Assembly (NCBI RefSeq): GCF_048323675.1
Contig: NZ_JBLWFK010000003.1
Span: 310,001 to 374,000, forward strand
Source of the DNA: Mangrovimicrobium sp048323675
GTDB taxonomy: Bacteria > Pseudomonadota > Gammaproteobacteria > Pseudomonadales > Halieaceae
Reading direction: 5' to 3'
DNA: 64,000 bases
Position 1 is the stretch's first letter, and each line of letters begins with the position of its first letter. Positions 28,680-38,257 of the stretch are shown here, in pieces. A program made the position numbers and the translations under genes. Under the pieces are notes generated by a model. That model was not told the origin of the DNA, ran no database searches, and saw nothing but the letters and a program-made list of their open reading frames with translations.

Positions 28680-29972
28680 TCAGATACCGCTGCCTTTGGA
28701 CCCGGTGAACTCGGGGTAGGCTTCCATGCCGCACTCGGCAACGTCCACCCCTTCGTACTCTTCCTCTTCGCCGACACGGATGCCCATGACTGCCTTGAGA
28801 ATGCCCCAGACGATCAGGCTGGTGACGAATACCCAGACGAAGATGACCAGTGCGCCGACCAGCTGACCCATGAAGGTCGCATCGCTGTCGGACAGCAGTA
28901 CCGCGAAGATACCCCACAGACCGACCACGCCGTGCACGGAGATGGCACCGACCGGATCGTCGATTTTCAGCTTGTCCAGGGTCACGATGGAGAACACCAC
29001 GATCACACCACCGATAGCGCCGATGATGGTCGCCAGCAGCGGCGAGGGATCGGCCGGTTCTGCAGTAATGGCTACCAGGCCAGCCAGGGCGCCGTTCAGG
29101 GCCATGGTCAGGTCGGCCTTGCCGAACATGATGCGCGCCACGATCAGGGCGGAGAGCAGGCCGCCAGCTGCAGCAGCATTGGTGTTCAGGAATACGCTGG
29201 CCACTTCGTTGGCCACCGCGATACCGGACAGCTGCAGGGTGGAGCCACCGTTGAAGCCGAACCAGCCCATCCACAGAATGAAGGTGCCGAGGGTTGCCAG
29301 CGGCAGGTTGGCGCCGGGGATGGCGTTGACCTGGCCTTCGGGACCGTATTTGCCTTTACGTGCGCCCAGCAGGAGCACACCCGCCAGCGCCGCAGCGGCA
29401 CCCGCCAGGTGGACGATACCGGAACCAGCATAGTCGCTGTAGCTCAGCTCACCGATGAAGGGAACGGCGTTGCCACCCCAGGTCCAGCTGCCTTCCATCG
29501 GGTAGATGAAGCCAGTCATGACGACCGCGAACAGCAGGAAGGCCCAGAGCTTCATACGCTCGGCCACGGCGCCGGAAACGATCGACATCGCAGTCGCGAC
29601 GAACACGACCTGGAAGAAGAAGTCCGATGCACTGGAGTAAGGCAGGGACGCGTCTTCAGCGCCTGCGCGATAGGCTTCCTGGGCCGCCAGGACACCGGCG
29701 ATTGCGTCGTCACCCATGGACGCGACGCTGTCGGTGCCGGACAGGAAGAAACCGCCACCATACATGAATTCGTACCCGCAAATCAGGTACATGGTACAGG
29801 CCACTGCAAACAGGGAGATGTTCTTCAGCAGAATTTCCGTGGTGTTCTTGGCACGGACCAGACCAGCCTCCAGCATTGCGAAGCCCGCTGCCATCCACAT
29901 CACCAATGCACCGGTCACCAGGAAATAAAAGGTGTCCACGGCGTACTGGAGTTCAAAAATATTGTTTTCCAT
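28680..29972 (-). CDS. amtB: Ammonium transporter AmtB
   Basis: Trimeric inner-membrane ammonium channel. 430 residues with about 11 membrane helices. Here the N-terminus MENNIFELQYAVDTFYFLVTGALV has no obvious cleavable signal peptide. Family strings are AGFAMLEAGLVRAKN, DYAGSGIVHLAGA (conserved Asp and pore His), WMGWFGFNGGS and VHGVVGLWG (second pore His). Flanked by glnK on both sides; GlnK plugs AmtB when nitrogen is plentiful. The C-terminal tail is long (VGEEEEYEGVDVAECGMEAY). Confidence 0.96.
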   Translation of the reverse strand: MENNIFELQYAVDTFYFLVTGALVMWMAAGFAMLEAGLVRAKNTTEILLKNISLFAVACTMYLICGYEFMYGGGFFLSGTDSVASMGDDAIAGVLAAQEAYRAGAEDASLPYSSASDFFFQVVFVATAMSIVSGAVAERMKLWAFLLFAVVMTGFIYPMEGSWTWGGNAVPFIGELSYSDYAGSGIVHLAGAAAALAGVLLLGARKGKYGPEGQVNAIPGANLPLATLGTFILWMGWFGFNGGSTLQLSGIAVANEVASVFLNTNAAAAGGLLSALIVARIMFGKADLTMALNGALAGLVAITAEPADPSPLLATIIGAIGGVIVVFSIVTLDKLKIDDPVGAISVHGVVGLWGIFAVLLSDSDATFMGQLVGALVIFVWVFVTSLIVWGILKAVMGIRVGEEEEYEGVDVAECGMEAYPEFTGSKGSGI

Positions 29973-30003
29973 AGGAATAGCTCTCTAATCAGTCGTATAG
30001 GGT

Positions 30004-30342
30004 TTAGATAGCGTCTTCGCCAGTCTCACCAGTGCGGATACGTACCACCTGCTCCAGCGGTGAAACGAACACCTTACCGTCACCAATCTTGCCGGTATTG
30101 GCGGCCTTGGTAATCGCTTCGATGGTCTGGTCTACAGAACCGTCAGCCACTGCCACCTCAATTTTTACCTTGGGCAGGAAGTCGACGACGTATTCGGCAC
30201 CACGGTACAGCTCGGTGTGCCCTTTCTGGCGACCAAAACCCTTTACTTCAGTTACGGTGATACCCTGTACGCCGATCTCCGACAGCGCTTCTCGCACGTC
30301 GTCCAGCTTGAAGGGCTTCACAATAGCCGTTATCAGTTTCAT
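30004..30342 (-). CDS. glnK: P-II nitrogen regulator GlnK (copy 1, before amtB)
   Basis: 112 residues with Tyr51 in the T-loop, the TGKIGDGKVFV B-loop and the RIRTGETG C-terminal loop. 31 bases upstream of amtB, with CAGGAG before the ATG, so co-transcribed with it. It lies under the sigma-54/NtrC control region in front of torF, and so is the likely nitrogen-induced P-II partner of AmtB. Confidence 0.96.
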   Translation of the reverse strand: MKLITAIVKPFKLDDVREALSEIGVQGITVTEVKGFGRQKGHTELYRGAEYVVDFLPKVKIEVAVADGSVDQTIEAITKAANTGKIGDGKVFVSPLEQVVRIRTGETGEDAI

Positions 30343-30366
30343 GTAGTTCTCCTGGTGTCAGCGTCA

Positions 30367-30384
30367 GGGCGCCTCGCGGCGCCC
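30367..30384 (-). other. Intercistronic hairpin torF-glnK
   Basis: Perfect 7-bp stem GGGCGCC / GGCGCCC with a four-base loop and no T run after it. It sits between the torF stop and the glnK ribosome-binding site. It may protect the upstream torF message from 3' decay and so set the porin level higher than glnK-amtB; that role is inferred. Confidence 0.5.
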
Positions 30385-30407
30385 GTAGTCAGGTTCTTAA
30401 GTGTTGA

Positions 30408-31118
30408 TTACATGCTCTTGGAGACGGTGAACACGACGGTGTCGTCGCCCCAGTCAGTACCGAACACTTCTTCGTCGTCCAGATCGGTGCCTACCCAGGC
30501 CAGTGACCAGTCAACGGCCAGCCAGGAAGCAGATACGCCGATGGAGTAATCGGTGTAGTCGGTAGCGCCGTCAGAGAGGAAGCCCTCTTCGTCCAGGTCG
30601 TTGTAACCAACGTGGAAATCGACGGTGAACATGCCGAGGCCGAGGCTGTAGCCGGCCTGGTAGTACATGAAGTTGCCAGTCTCACCGTAGTAATCGTCGG
30701 AGTAGGCCAGGCCCAGGCTGAAGTCCCACAGGGACAGGCTGCCATAGATCTCCTGGTAGTCGCCTTCTGCGCCGTCGTCACCGGGGTAGTCGTAGTAGAC
30801 ATAGCCGACGTCGATGCCGATGTTGTCGTTGATGGGTACCGCCCAGCCGACGTAGTAGTCCAGCTCGAGGGAGCCGTCAAAACCGTCGTTGCTGTCGAAA
30901 TCAACAGAGGAGCCCCAGGTGCCGACGTAGATACCGTTGTCAAAGCCGAGATCGAAACCGCCCTGGATGGCGGGGGATTCGTCTGACTGGGAAATACCAC
31001 GGAATTTGTAATCGGTGGTCAGTGCGACGTTACCGCTGATCTCAACAGCTTGTGCAGAAGCCGCGGCGCCAGCAAGCAATGCGGTAGCGATGGCGGCGGG
31101 AAGTGCTTTTTTCAACAT
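30408..31118 (-). CDS. TorF family putative porin (gcw_chp type)
   Basis: 236-residue outer-membrane protein. Signal peptide cleaved after AQA (MLKKALPAAIATALLAGAAASAQA). The mature protein opens VEISGNVALTTDYKFRGIS, the family signature with the RG(I/V)S motif, and is strongly acidic with alternating strands (LELDYYVGWAVP, LGLAYSDDYYG). It starts the torF-glnK-amtB transcript, so it may be an outer-membrane pore for nitrogen compounds; substrate unknown. The ATG at 31118 has GGAG nine bases upstream. Confidence 0.88.
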   Translation of the reverse strand: MLKKALPAAIATALLAGAAASAQAVEISGNVALTTDYKFRGISQSDESPAIQGGFDLGFDNGIYVGTWGSSVDFDSNDGFDGSLELDYYVGWAVPINDNIGIDVGYVYYDYPGDDGAEGDYQEIYGSLSLWDFSLGLAYSDDYYGETGNFMYYQAGYSLGLGMFTVDFHVGYNDLDEEGFLSDGATDYTDYSIGVSASWLAVDWSLAWVGTDLDDEEVFGTDWGDDTVVFTVSKSM

Positions 31119-31220
31119 GTTGTCATTCTCCATGAGTTGAACCAGGTGTCAGAAATGTATTGCAACGTCTAATTACTTTGTGGGCACAGAATGCGCGCTA
31201 TACAAATCTGCCCGACTAAG

Positions 31221-31236
31221 TGCAGGGCATGTGCCA
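31221..31236 (-). promoter_or_regulatory. Sigma-54 (-24/-12) promoter of torF-glnK-amtB
   Basis: On the minus strand TGGCACATGCCCTGCA. Against the consensus TGGCACRNNNNTTGCA only one defined base differs (C for T). The GG and GC dinucleotides have the required 10-base separation. The predicted start lies about 90 bases upstream of the torF ATG. Confidence 0.8.
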
Positions 31237-31302
31237 GATGGCCTTATTTTCTTTAATATCAATAGCCTATGATATAAATACTCATAAACTGCACATTTCT
31301 TG

Positions 31303-31372
31303 CGCACCATTAACGCACCACCCATGCACCACTATGGAATATATCACCATTTTGGTGCGCCAAAATGGCGCG
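31303..31372 (-). promoter_or_regulatory. NtrC-like enhancer site cluster
   Basis: Compared with TGCACCANNNTGGTGCA: 31356-31372 is the perfect palindrome core GCGCCAAAATGGCGC; 31343-31359 contains CACCATTTTGGTGCG and overlaps it; 31325-31341 has a perfect left half TGCACCA with TGG at the right place. Two more GCACCA half-sites lie at 31304-31309 and 31315-31320. The cluster is 70-135 bases upstream of the sigma-54 element, the normal enhancer range. Confidence 0.72.
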
Positions 31373-31495
31373 TTATATTAGTCATGGCTAGGTACCCCCT
31401 CGTGCGGGTTTGCGGCAGCGGGCGTTTCTGATCTTCGCCTGGCGGCGCAAATACCCTAGAATCCGCTTTTGAACAGGTTCAGACAGGTCCTCGCA

Positions 31496-31759
31496 ATGGC
31501 TGTAAAACCACCTCCGGCTCCCTGGGACTTACTCCAGCAAATGAGCCAGCTGGCCAGTGAATCCGGGCTCAAGGGCGAAGTCGACAAGGGCGTGCGCAGC
31601 CTCGCCCAGTCCGCACTGGGCAAACTCGACCTTGTCAGCCGGGAAGAATTTGACGCCCAGAGCGAGGTACTGCGCCGCACCCGGGCCCGGGTCGAGGAGC
31701 TGGAAGCGGAACTGGAGGCACTGGGCAAGCAACTCGATCAGCTCGCGGACAGGGATTGA
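31496..31759 (+). CDS. ubiK: Ubiquinone accessory factor UbiK (BMFP family)
   Basis: Small coiled-coil protein of the aerobic ubiquinone-synthesis complex. 87 residues. SALGKLDLVSREEFDAQSEVLRRTRARVEELEAEL is the family core, a C-terminal leucine-rich coiled coil. The ATG at 31496 is preferred; a TTG at 31469 would extend by nine residues. Its place beside yifB and glnK-amtB matches Pseudomonas. Confidence 0.9.
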   Translation: MAVKPPPAPWDLLQQMSQLASESGLKGEVDKGVRSLAQSALGKLDLVSREEFDAQSEVLRRTRARVEELEAELEALGKQLDQLADRD

Positions 31760-31791
31760 TTTAACCGCAGCGCTACGCTCACGGACGAGCC

Positions 31792-33279
31792 ATGGAACTT
31801 TCTGTACTGCACAGCCGCGCAATCTCCGGACTCAGCGCGCCACCGGTGCGCGTCGAAACCCATCTCTCCAACGGACTGCCGGCATTCAATATCGTCGGTA
31901 TGCCCGCCACCGCCGTACGCGAGAGCAAGGACCGCGTACGCAGTGCCATCCTCAACTCCTGGTTTGAATTTCCCGACCGGCGGATCACCGTCAACCTCGC
32001 GCCCGCCGACCTGCCCAAGGAGGGCGGCCGTTTCGACCTGCCGATCGCCCTCAGCATCCTGGTTGCCTCGGGCCAGTTGCAGGCGCCGCAACTCGCAGAG
32101 CTCGAGTTCCTCGGCGAACTCGCGCTCGATGGCAGCCTGCAGCAGGTGCCCGGCGTGGTCTGCGCCGCACTGGCCGCGGCGGCCTGCGGCAGGACCCTGG
32201 TCATCCCCCGGGACAGTGCCGCGCATGCCTGCCGGATACCCGAAGCTACAGTCCTCGCGGCACCTGACCTGCTGACCCTGTGCGCCCACCTCAACGGCAG
32301 CCAGGCTTTGCCCGAGCCACCTCGCGCTCCCCCCAGGGCGACCCCCTCCTACCCCGACCTCAGTGAGGTCGTCGGCCAGCACGCGGCGCGGCGGGCACTG
32401 GAGATCGCCGCAGCCGGGGCCCACAATCTCCTGCTGGTGGGTCCACCGGGGACCGGCAAGACCCTGCTCGCCAGCCGCCTGCCCGGTATCCTGCCGCCAC
32501 CCAGCCGCGAAGAGTCCCTGGTGGCACTCGCGCTGCGCGACTTCGACGGCTGCACAGCACCTGAAGATACCCTGCAGCGACCGTTTCGCGCGCCCCACCA
32601 CAGCGCCAGCCCCGCCGCACTGATCGGGGGCGGCAGCCACCCGAGGCCCGGAGAAATCTCCCTGGCCCACGGCGGCGTGCTGTTCCTGGACGAGCTACCG
32701 GAATTCAGCCGGATGTGTCTGGAAGCACTGCGCGAGCCACTGGAATCAGGCGAAGTCACCATCTCCCGGGCCCGCCACAAGTTGCGCTATCCCGCCGGTT
32801 TCCAACTGGTGGCGGCCATGAATCCCTGCCCCTGCGGTTACCTGGGCGACAGCCAGCGGCACTGCCGTTGCACGCCGGAACAGATCCAGCGCTACCAGGG
32901 AAGGCTGTCCGGGCCGCTGCTGGACCGTATCGACCTGCACGTCAGTGTGCCGCGGGTGGCGCCCGGCCTGTTGCTGCAAAACACGTGTACCGGCGAACCC
33001 TCCTCGGCGGTGCGCAGCCGCGTCGCGCAGTCCCGCCAGCGGCAGCTGGAACGCCAGTCCTGCCTGAATTCGCAACTGTCCCCGAAGCGGCTCTTCGACT
33101 ACTGCGTACTGGACGCCGATACACGCCTGCTGCTGGAAAAATCCGCGGAAGAACTGCACCTGTCGGGCCGGGCCCTGCACCGGATCCTGCGAGTGACGCG
33201 GACCATCGCCGACCTCGAAGGCGCCCCAACCATCAACAGCGCTCACCTCGCCGAAGCCCTGGCCTATCGCGGACATTAA
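31792..33279 (+). CDS. YifB / ComM family AAA+ Mg-chelatase-like ATPase
   Basis: 495 residues. An N-terminal Lon-protease-like S5 domain (MELSVLHSRAISGLSAPPVRVETHLSNGLPAF), then a Mg-chelatase AAA+ core with Walker A GPPGTGKT and Walker B VLFLDELPEF, and a C-terminal Mg-chelatase domain with a zinc-like CPCGYLG / CRC segment. ComM homologs drive branch migration during natural transformation; the competence role here is inferred. Follows ubiK by 32 bases. Confidence 0.95.
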   Translation: MELSVLHSRAISGLSAPPVRVETHLSNGLPAFNIVGMPATAVRESKDRVRSAILNSWFEFPDRRITVNLAPADLPKEGGRFDLPIALSILVASGQLQAPQLAELEFLGELALDGSLQQVPGVVCAALAAAACGRTLVIPRDSAAHACRIPEATVLAAPDLLTLCAHLNGSQALPEPPRAPPRATPSYPDLSEVVGQHAARRALEIAAAGAHNLLLVGPPGTGKTLLASRLPGILPPPSREESLVALALRDFDGCTAPEDTLQRPFRAPHHSASPAALIGGGSHPRPGEISLAHGGVLFLDELPEFSRMCLEALREPLESGEVTISRARHKLRYPAGFQLVAAMNPCPCGYLGDSQRHCRCTPEQIQRYQGRLSGPLLDRIDLHVSVPRVAPGLLLQNTCTGEPSSAVRSRVAQSRQRQLERQSCLNSQLSPKRLFDYCVLDADTRLLLEKSAEELHLSGRALHRILRVTRTIADLEGAPTINSAHLAEALAYRGH

Positions 33280-33434
33280 TATCCAAGCCGGGTAACTGCC
33301 GCTATCATCCCTGTGGATCGCCGCAATCTGACCCGCGGGCGGACCGGCAGCACGCAGCCCAGGCAGGGCCCCCGTGCGAACATCCAGCCGCTGCCAGTTG
33401 GGCGCGGCACAGGGCAAGGCGCAGGAGAAACAGC

Positions 33435-34223
33435 ATGATGCAGGCAGTGAGCGATGTTCTGGCCAGCGTGGGCAATTACGGCTCACTGATTGCCAGTATC
33501 GTCGCGGTGATGTTCGGCGGCATGATCGTGGTCTACCTCCTGTACCGCCTGTTGCATTCAGTCATCAAGCCCAAGGGTACCTTCGCCCGGGTGATGAAAG
33601 TGTTTTTCGGTGCGCTCTACGTACTGATTCTTGTCGTCACGGTCCTGCTGGCCGCCGAACGGGTAGGCCTGCCGGTCAAGGGACTCGGCGCGATCGCCAT
33701 TCTCGCGGTAATTGTCGGGGCGGTCATTGTGTTCTTCCTGTTGCCCTTCCTGCCCAGGGTGCCCTTCATGCCCGGGCACATGGTGGAGATTCGCGGTGAG
33801 CTCGGCATCGTCGAAGCGGTCACCGCCTACCAGGTAGTACTGCGCACCTTTGACGGCCAGACGCTCTACCTGCCCACCCCGCTGGTGATGGCGGGGCCGA
33901 TCCGCAATTTCACGGACCAGCCCCGGCGGCGGATTGCACTGGAGGTCGAACTGCAACCCGGCGGCGACCTGCGCCGCGGCCGGGCGGTATTGGCGCAATT
34001 GATGAAGACCAATCCGAAGGTCCTCGATGAGCCGCCACCTATGGTCTATATCACCGGCATTTCAGCGGAAAAGGTCGGTGTTGTAGCCTATTGCTGGGTA
34101 GCGACCGCAGACTGGCTGGCGACCCGCGATGCGCTGTGGGAGTCGATCAACCAGGCTTTCCAGCAGGAAACCTCGGTACAACTGGCAGTACCCCGGTTGT
34201 TCGTCAGCGGAAACAACGGCTAG
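33435..34223 (+). CDS. Small-conductance mechanosensitive channel family protein (MscS)
   Basis: 262 residues. Three hydrophobic segments (about 15-40, 52-75, 77-97); then the MscS beta domain MVEIRGELGIVEAVTAYQVVLRTFDGQTLYLPTPLVMAGPIRNFT with the PT/N-P-type strand, and a C-terminal alpha/beta domain (IALEVELQPGGD). The start has AGGAG 7 bases before the ATG. Short of large MscS-type members, it would give osmotic protection. It shares seven bases' gap with the next gene. Confidence 0.9.
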   Translation: MMQAVSDVLASVGNYGSLIASIVAVMFGGMIVVYLLYRLLHSVIKPKGTFARVMKVFFGALYVLILVVTVLLAAERVGLPVKGLGAIAILAVIVGAVIVFFLLPFLPRVPFMPGHMVEIRGELGIVEAVTAYQVVLRTFDGQTLYLPTPLVMAGPIRNFTDQPRRRIALEVELQPGGDLRRGRAVLAQLMKTNPKVLDEPPPMVYITGISAEKVGVVAYCWVATADWLATRDALWESINQAFQQETSVQLAVPRLFVSGNNG

Positions 34224-34230
34224 GGTCGCC

Positions 34231-35100
34231 GTGGCACAGCAACTGTTTGGCACCGGGCTTCGCTACCTGCCCCATGTCGCCGACGGGGAAATCCTGCACA
34301 TGGGCCTCTCCCGGCCGGAGAATGCACCGTGGTTCGAAACGGACAGCGACATCGGCCGCTACCATCGCCACAAGTTGCAACTGCGCAGCGAACGCGGTGA
34401 CGCGGTCTACCGTACCAGTCCGGAGTCACTGCCGGCGCAACAGGAACTGGCCGCGGTACTGCGCCAGTACCTGCTGGGCGAGCAGGCTGCTAACTACAGC
34501 GCTCAGGACAACCTGCTGCATTGCCTACCCGGCGATTTCCATGCGCCCCTGGCGGCGGATGAAATCCTCTGGAACTGCTCCCTGTTGGTTGCGGATGACC
34601 TGGTGCTGATGCAGGAGCGTGCGGGACAGTACCATCTCACAGCAGCCAGCCTGTGCAGCCCGAGCCACTGGTCCCTCGCAGAGAAATTCGGACTTCCGCT
34701 GCGGGACATCCACGACCCGATACCCGGCTTCCACGCGCGACTAACACCGCGGGTGGAGCGGTTTTTTTCCGGGCTTCGCGCGGGGCCGCCCTTCGTACGA
34801 TTCAACTGGTCCCTGCAGGCCGGAGACGCGCTGGCCCAGTTTCCCGGGGAGGAATCACCGGCAGCGGCGGATACGGAGTTGTATTACCGGGTCGAGCGGC
34901 AGAGCCTGAAGCGCCTGCCGGAAAGCGGGGCGATTGTATTCACCATCCGGGTTTACCTGCATCCGCTGGAAGCCCTCGACGCGATCGAAGGTGCGCTTCC
35001 GGCACTGCTGGATACCATCGGGAGTACGCCGGATGAACTTCTCCACTACAAGGGCCTGGACCGGCTGGCGCCGGCACTGGGCAAGTATCGGGGCGGCTAG
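34231..35100 (+). CDS. Haem-dependent oxidative N-demethylase-like protein (DUF3445)
   Basis: 289 residues from the GTG at 34231 (seven bases after the mscS stop). Family features: MGLSRPENAPWFETDSDIGRY near the N-terminus, LVADDLVLMQERAGQYHLTAASLCSPSHW in the middle, and the FNWSLQAGD and RQSLKRLPESGAIVFTIRVY segments. The family includes haem- and flavin-linked enzymes that demethylate dimethylamine; the partner subunits are not next to it here, so the substrate is unknown. Its stop overlaps the convergent MBL gene by four bases. Confidence 0.85.
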   Translation: MAQQLFGTGLRYLPHVADGEILHMGLSRPENAPWFETDSDIGRYHRHKLQLRSERGDAVYRTSPESLPAQQELAAVLRQYLLGEQAANYSAQDNLLHCLPGDFHAPLAADEILWNCSLLVADDLVLMQERAGQYHLTAASLCSPSHWSLAEKFGLPLRDIHDPIPGFHARLTPRVERFFSGLRAGPPFVRFNWSLQAGDALAQFPGEESPAAADTELYYRVERQSLKRLPESGAIVFTIRVYLHPLEALDAIEGALPALLDTIGSTPDELLHYKGLDRLAPALGKYRGG

Positions 35101-36500
35101 AAGTGTGTCTGGTGGCCCTGGTCCGGTGTTTCCACCTGCAGGTTCTGCTCCTGTAACAGGCGCTGTGCCAGCACGTCCTGGGCTTCCGGCTCGCCGTGCA
35201 CGAGATAGACCCGCGGCGGCGGCTGGAACTCGCCGATCCAGTTGACCAGCGTACTCTGCCCGGCATGGGCCGACAGGCCGCCGAGGGTCTCCACCCGGGC
35301 CTTGACGATATATTCGTCGCCGAACATGCGGATATGTTTGGCGCCATCAACGATCAGGCGACCGAGTGTGCCCCGCGCCTGGTAACCGGCAAACAGGATG
35401 GTATTCCTGGAATCCCAGATGCGATGCTTGAAATGATGGCGAATGCGCCCGCCGGTACACATCCCGCTGCCGGCTATGATGATCGCGCCTTTTTTGACCC
35501 GGTTGATGGCCATGGATTCCTCGACTTCCCGGGTCAGCTGCAAGGTTGGCAGAAACTGTTCCAGTGATTGCCGGTGGTGTTCACTGAGTTCGCGCACCTC
35601 CTCACAGTGGTCCAGCTTTATCCAGCGGTCATACACCTTGGTCACCGCTATCGCCATCGGGCTGTCGAGGAATATCTGCCAGTTGTCGAGTTCCCCGCGA
35701 TGCAGCAGGCAGCCGAGGTGGAAGAGAATATCCTGGGTGCGACCGACAGCGAAGGCGGGAATCATCACATTGCCGCCGGCGCTCCAGGTCTCATGCAAAA
35801 TTTCCCGCAGTTGCTCGATGGAGTTATCCTCGCTGCGGTGTTCGCGGTCGCCATAGGTGCTCTCCACCAGCAATACGTCGGCGTGCTGAAGCCGGCATGG
35901 CGGGTTCATCAGCACGGAATCCTGCTTGCCGAGGTCTCCGGAAAACACCAGGGTCTTGGCCGCGCCTTCCTCGTTCAGGCGTACTTCGACGATCGAGGAT
36001 CCCAGGATATGACCCGCGTCATGGAAGATCACAGTGGCCGCGGTGCCCATGGATACGTGTTTGCCATAGGGCTCAGGCCGGCACAGACCCAGCACTCCGT
36101 CGACGTCCTGTTGCCCGTACAGGGGCTCGGACTGCTCCCGCCCGCGACGGGCATTGCGCAGGTTTTCTCGCTCGAGGTCGCGAAGGTAGAGCCCCACCGC
36201 GTCTTTCAGCAGAATCTCGAGCAATTCGTAGGTAGCCGCCGTACACAGGATCTCGCCGCGAAAACCTTCGCGATACAGGCGGGGGAGCAAACCCGAATGG
36301 TCGAGGTGCGCGTGGGAGAGAAGCACCGTATCAATCCGCGCCGGGTCAAACTCAAACTCCTCCTGGCGCAGGCGTTTGACTGCATCACCTCCCTGGTGCA
36401 TACCGCAGTCGAGGAGAACACGCCCTGTGGCGGGGGACTGCAGCAGGTGACAGGAGCCGGTAACCTCACGGGCCGCGCCAAGAAAGGTAAGTTTCGCCAT
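35097..36500 (-). CDS. MBL-fold beta-CASP RNA/DNA-processing exonuclease-like protein
   Basis: 467 residues. N-terminal metallo-beta-lactamase domain with the zinc motif SHAHLDHSG and further ligands in HDAGHILGSS and VFSGDLG. A beta-CASP insert follows, and the C-terminal RNA-specificity motif (SGMCTGGRIRHH, SAHAGQ). Close to CPSF73-like bacterial proteins; the substrate is probably RNA by family analogy. Stands alone between recX and the demethylase-like gene. Confidence 0.9.
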   Translation of the reverse strand: MAKLTFLGAAREVTGSCHLLQSPATGRVLLDCGMHQGGDAVKRLRQEEFEFDPARIDTVLLSHAHLDHSGLLPRLYREGFRGEILCTAATYELLEILLKDAVGLYLRDLERENLRNARRGREQSEPLYGQQDVDGVLGLCRPEPYGKHVSMGTAATVIFHDAGHILGSSIVEVRLNEEGAAKTLVFSGDLGKQDSVLMNPPCRLQHADVLLVESTYGDREHRSEDNSIEQLREILHETWSAGGNVMIPAFAVGRTQDILFHLGCLLHRGELDNWQIFLDSPMAIAVTKVYDRWIKLDHCEEVRELSEHHRQSLEQFLPTLQLTREVEESMAINRVKKGAIIIAGSGMCTGGRIRHHFKHRIWDSRNTILFAGYQARGTLGRLIVDGAKHIRMFGDEYIVKARVETLGGLSAHAGQSTLVNWIGEFQPPPRVYLVHGEPEAQDVLAQRLLQEQNLQVETPDQGHQTHF

Positions 36501-36618
36501 TGTTATTGCCCTTTTGTGACCTGGTCAAAGGATAGGCGATCGAAAAGTATTTTGCCTGCCGGAACACCCCTTCAGCGCTGTCACAAACAAGGGTGTACGA
36601 ACAACGACCCATTCGGCG

Positions 36619-37095
36619 CTAGAGCACTTCAGAATAATGTTCGTGGCTGAAACCGCGGTACTGCAGAAAGCGGATGCGACGGGCCTTTTCACGCAGGTCA
36701 CCATCCTCCCGCACGGACTCGCTGCCGCGAAAACCGAACTTGCGTTCCAGCGCGGAGATCGCCAGTTCGCGCCAGTCGACATTCTCTTCGGCGAATACGA
36801 TCTCGATTGTGTCGTTGTCTATCCCACGCTGGCGCAGTTCCTGGCGGATACGCAGGGGACCATAGCCTCGCGACACGCGCTGCCGGAGAAAACTGCCGGC
36901 AAACCGGGCATCGCTCTGCAGGTTCTCAGCGCGCAAACCTTCTATAGCTTCTTCTAGCAGGGGGGTTGTGCCAAACCTGCGCGCCAGCTTCTCGCGCAGT
37001 TCCCTGGCGCTTTGCTCGCGGCGGGCGAGCAGATCCATTGCCGCAATACGCACATCGGCGAGGGTGACGGGATTATCTGATGATCGTCTGTGCAT
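36619..37095 (-). CDS. recX: Regulatory protein RecX
   Basis: 158 residues, three-helix-repeat RecX fold, modulator of RecA filaments. Seen: AAMDLLARREQSARELREKLARRF, FVGSFLRQRVSRGYGPLRIRQELRQRGI (as GSFLRQRVSRGYGP here) and a C-terminal RKARRIRFLQYRGF-like repeat. The ATG at 37095 has no ribosome-binding site; it sits directly after the recA-recX hairpin. Downstream of recA as in E. coli. Confidence 0.92.
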   Translation of the reverse strand: MHRRSSDNPVTLADVRIAAMDLLARREQSARELREKLARRFGTTPLLEEAIEGLRAENLQSDARFAGSFLRQRVSRGYGPLRIRQELRQRGIDNDTIEIVFAEENVDWRELAISALERKFGFRGSESVREDGDLREKARRIRFLQYRGFSHEHYSEVL

Positions 37096-37098
37096 GAG

Positions 37099-37148
37099 GA
37101 AAAGAGACGCCGGGGCAGAGAGTGGGGATAGTGGAACCCCGGCGTCTC
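37099..37148 (-). terminator. recA-recX intergenic terminator/attenuator
   Basis: A perfect 12-bp stem, GAGACGCCGGGG / CCCCGGCGTCTC (37104-37115 and 37137-37148 on plus coordinates), followed on the minus strand by TTTTCC. The T run is short, so termination is probably incomplete and lets some transcripts enter recX. The recX ATG is only a few bases past the hairpin. Confidence 0.7.
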
Positions 37149-37169
37149 ATAAAAGTGGTGAAGCCGGAA

Positions 37170-38210
<1,041 letters not shown>

Positions 38211-38241
38211 TGTCGTGTTCCCCAACTCAACTGTGAAAGTA

Positions 38242-38257
38242 CTGTATATATACTCAG
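38242..38257 (-). promoter_or_regulatory. LexA (SOS) operator of recA
   Basis: On the minus strand CTGAGTATATATACAG against the gammaproteobacterial consensus CTGT-N8-ACAG; only one of the eight fixed bases differs (A for T). The inner bases are the typical alternating TA tract. It lies 31 bases upstream of the recA ATG, where a bound LexA would block the promoter. Confidence 0.82.

Larger units (their letters stand above)
31119..31495. promoter_or_regulatory. torF // ubiK divergent control region
   Basis: 377 bases between the divergent torF and ubiK starts, clearly AT-richer than the surroundings. It holds a near-consensus sigma-54 promoter facing torF and a cluster of GCACCA/TGGTGC sites resembling NtrC boxes (separate entries). 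I see no gene here. Confidence 0.7.
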
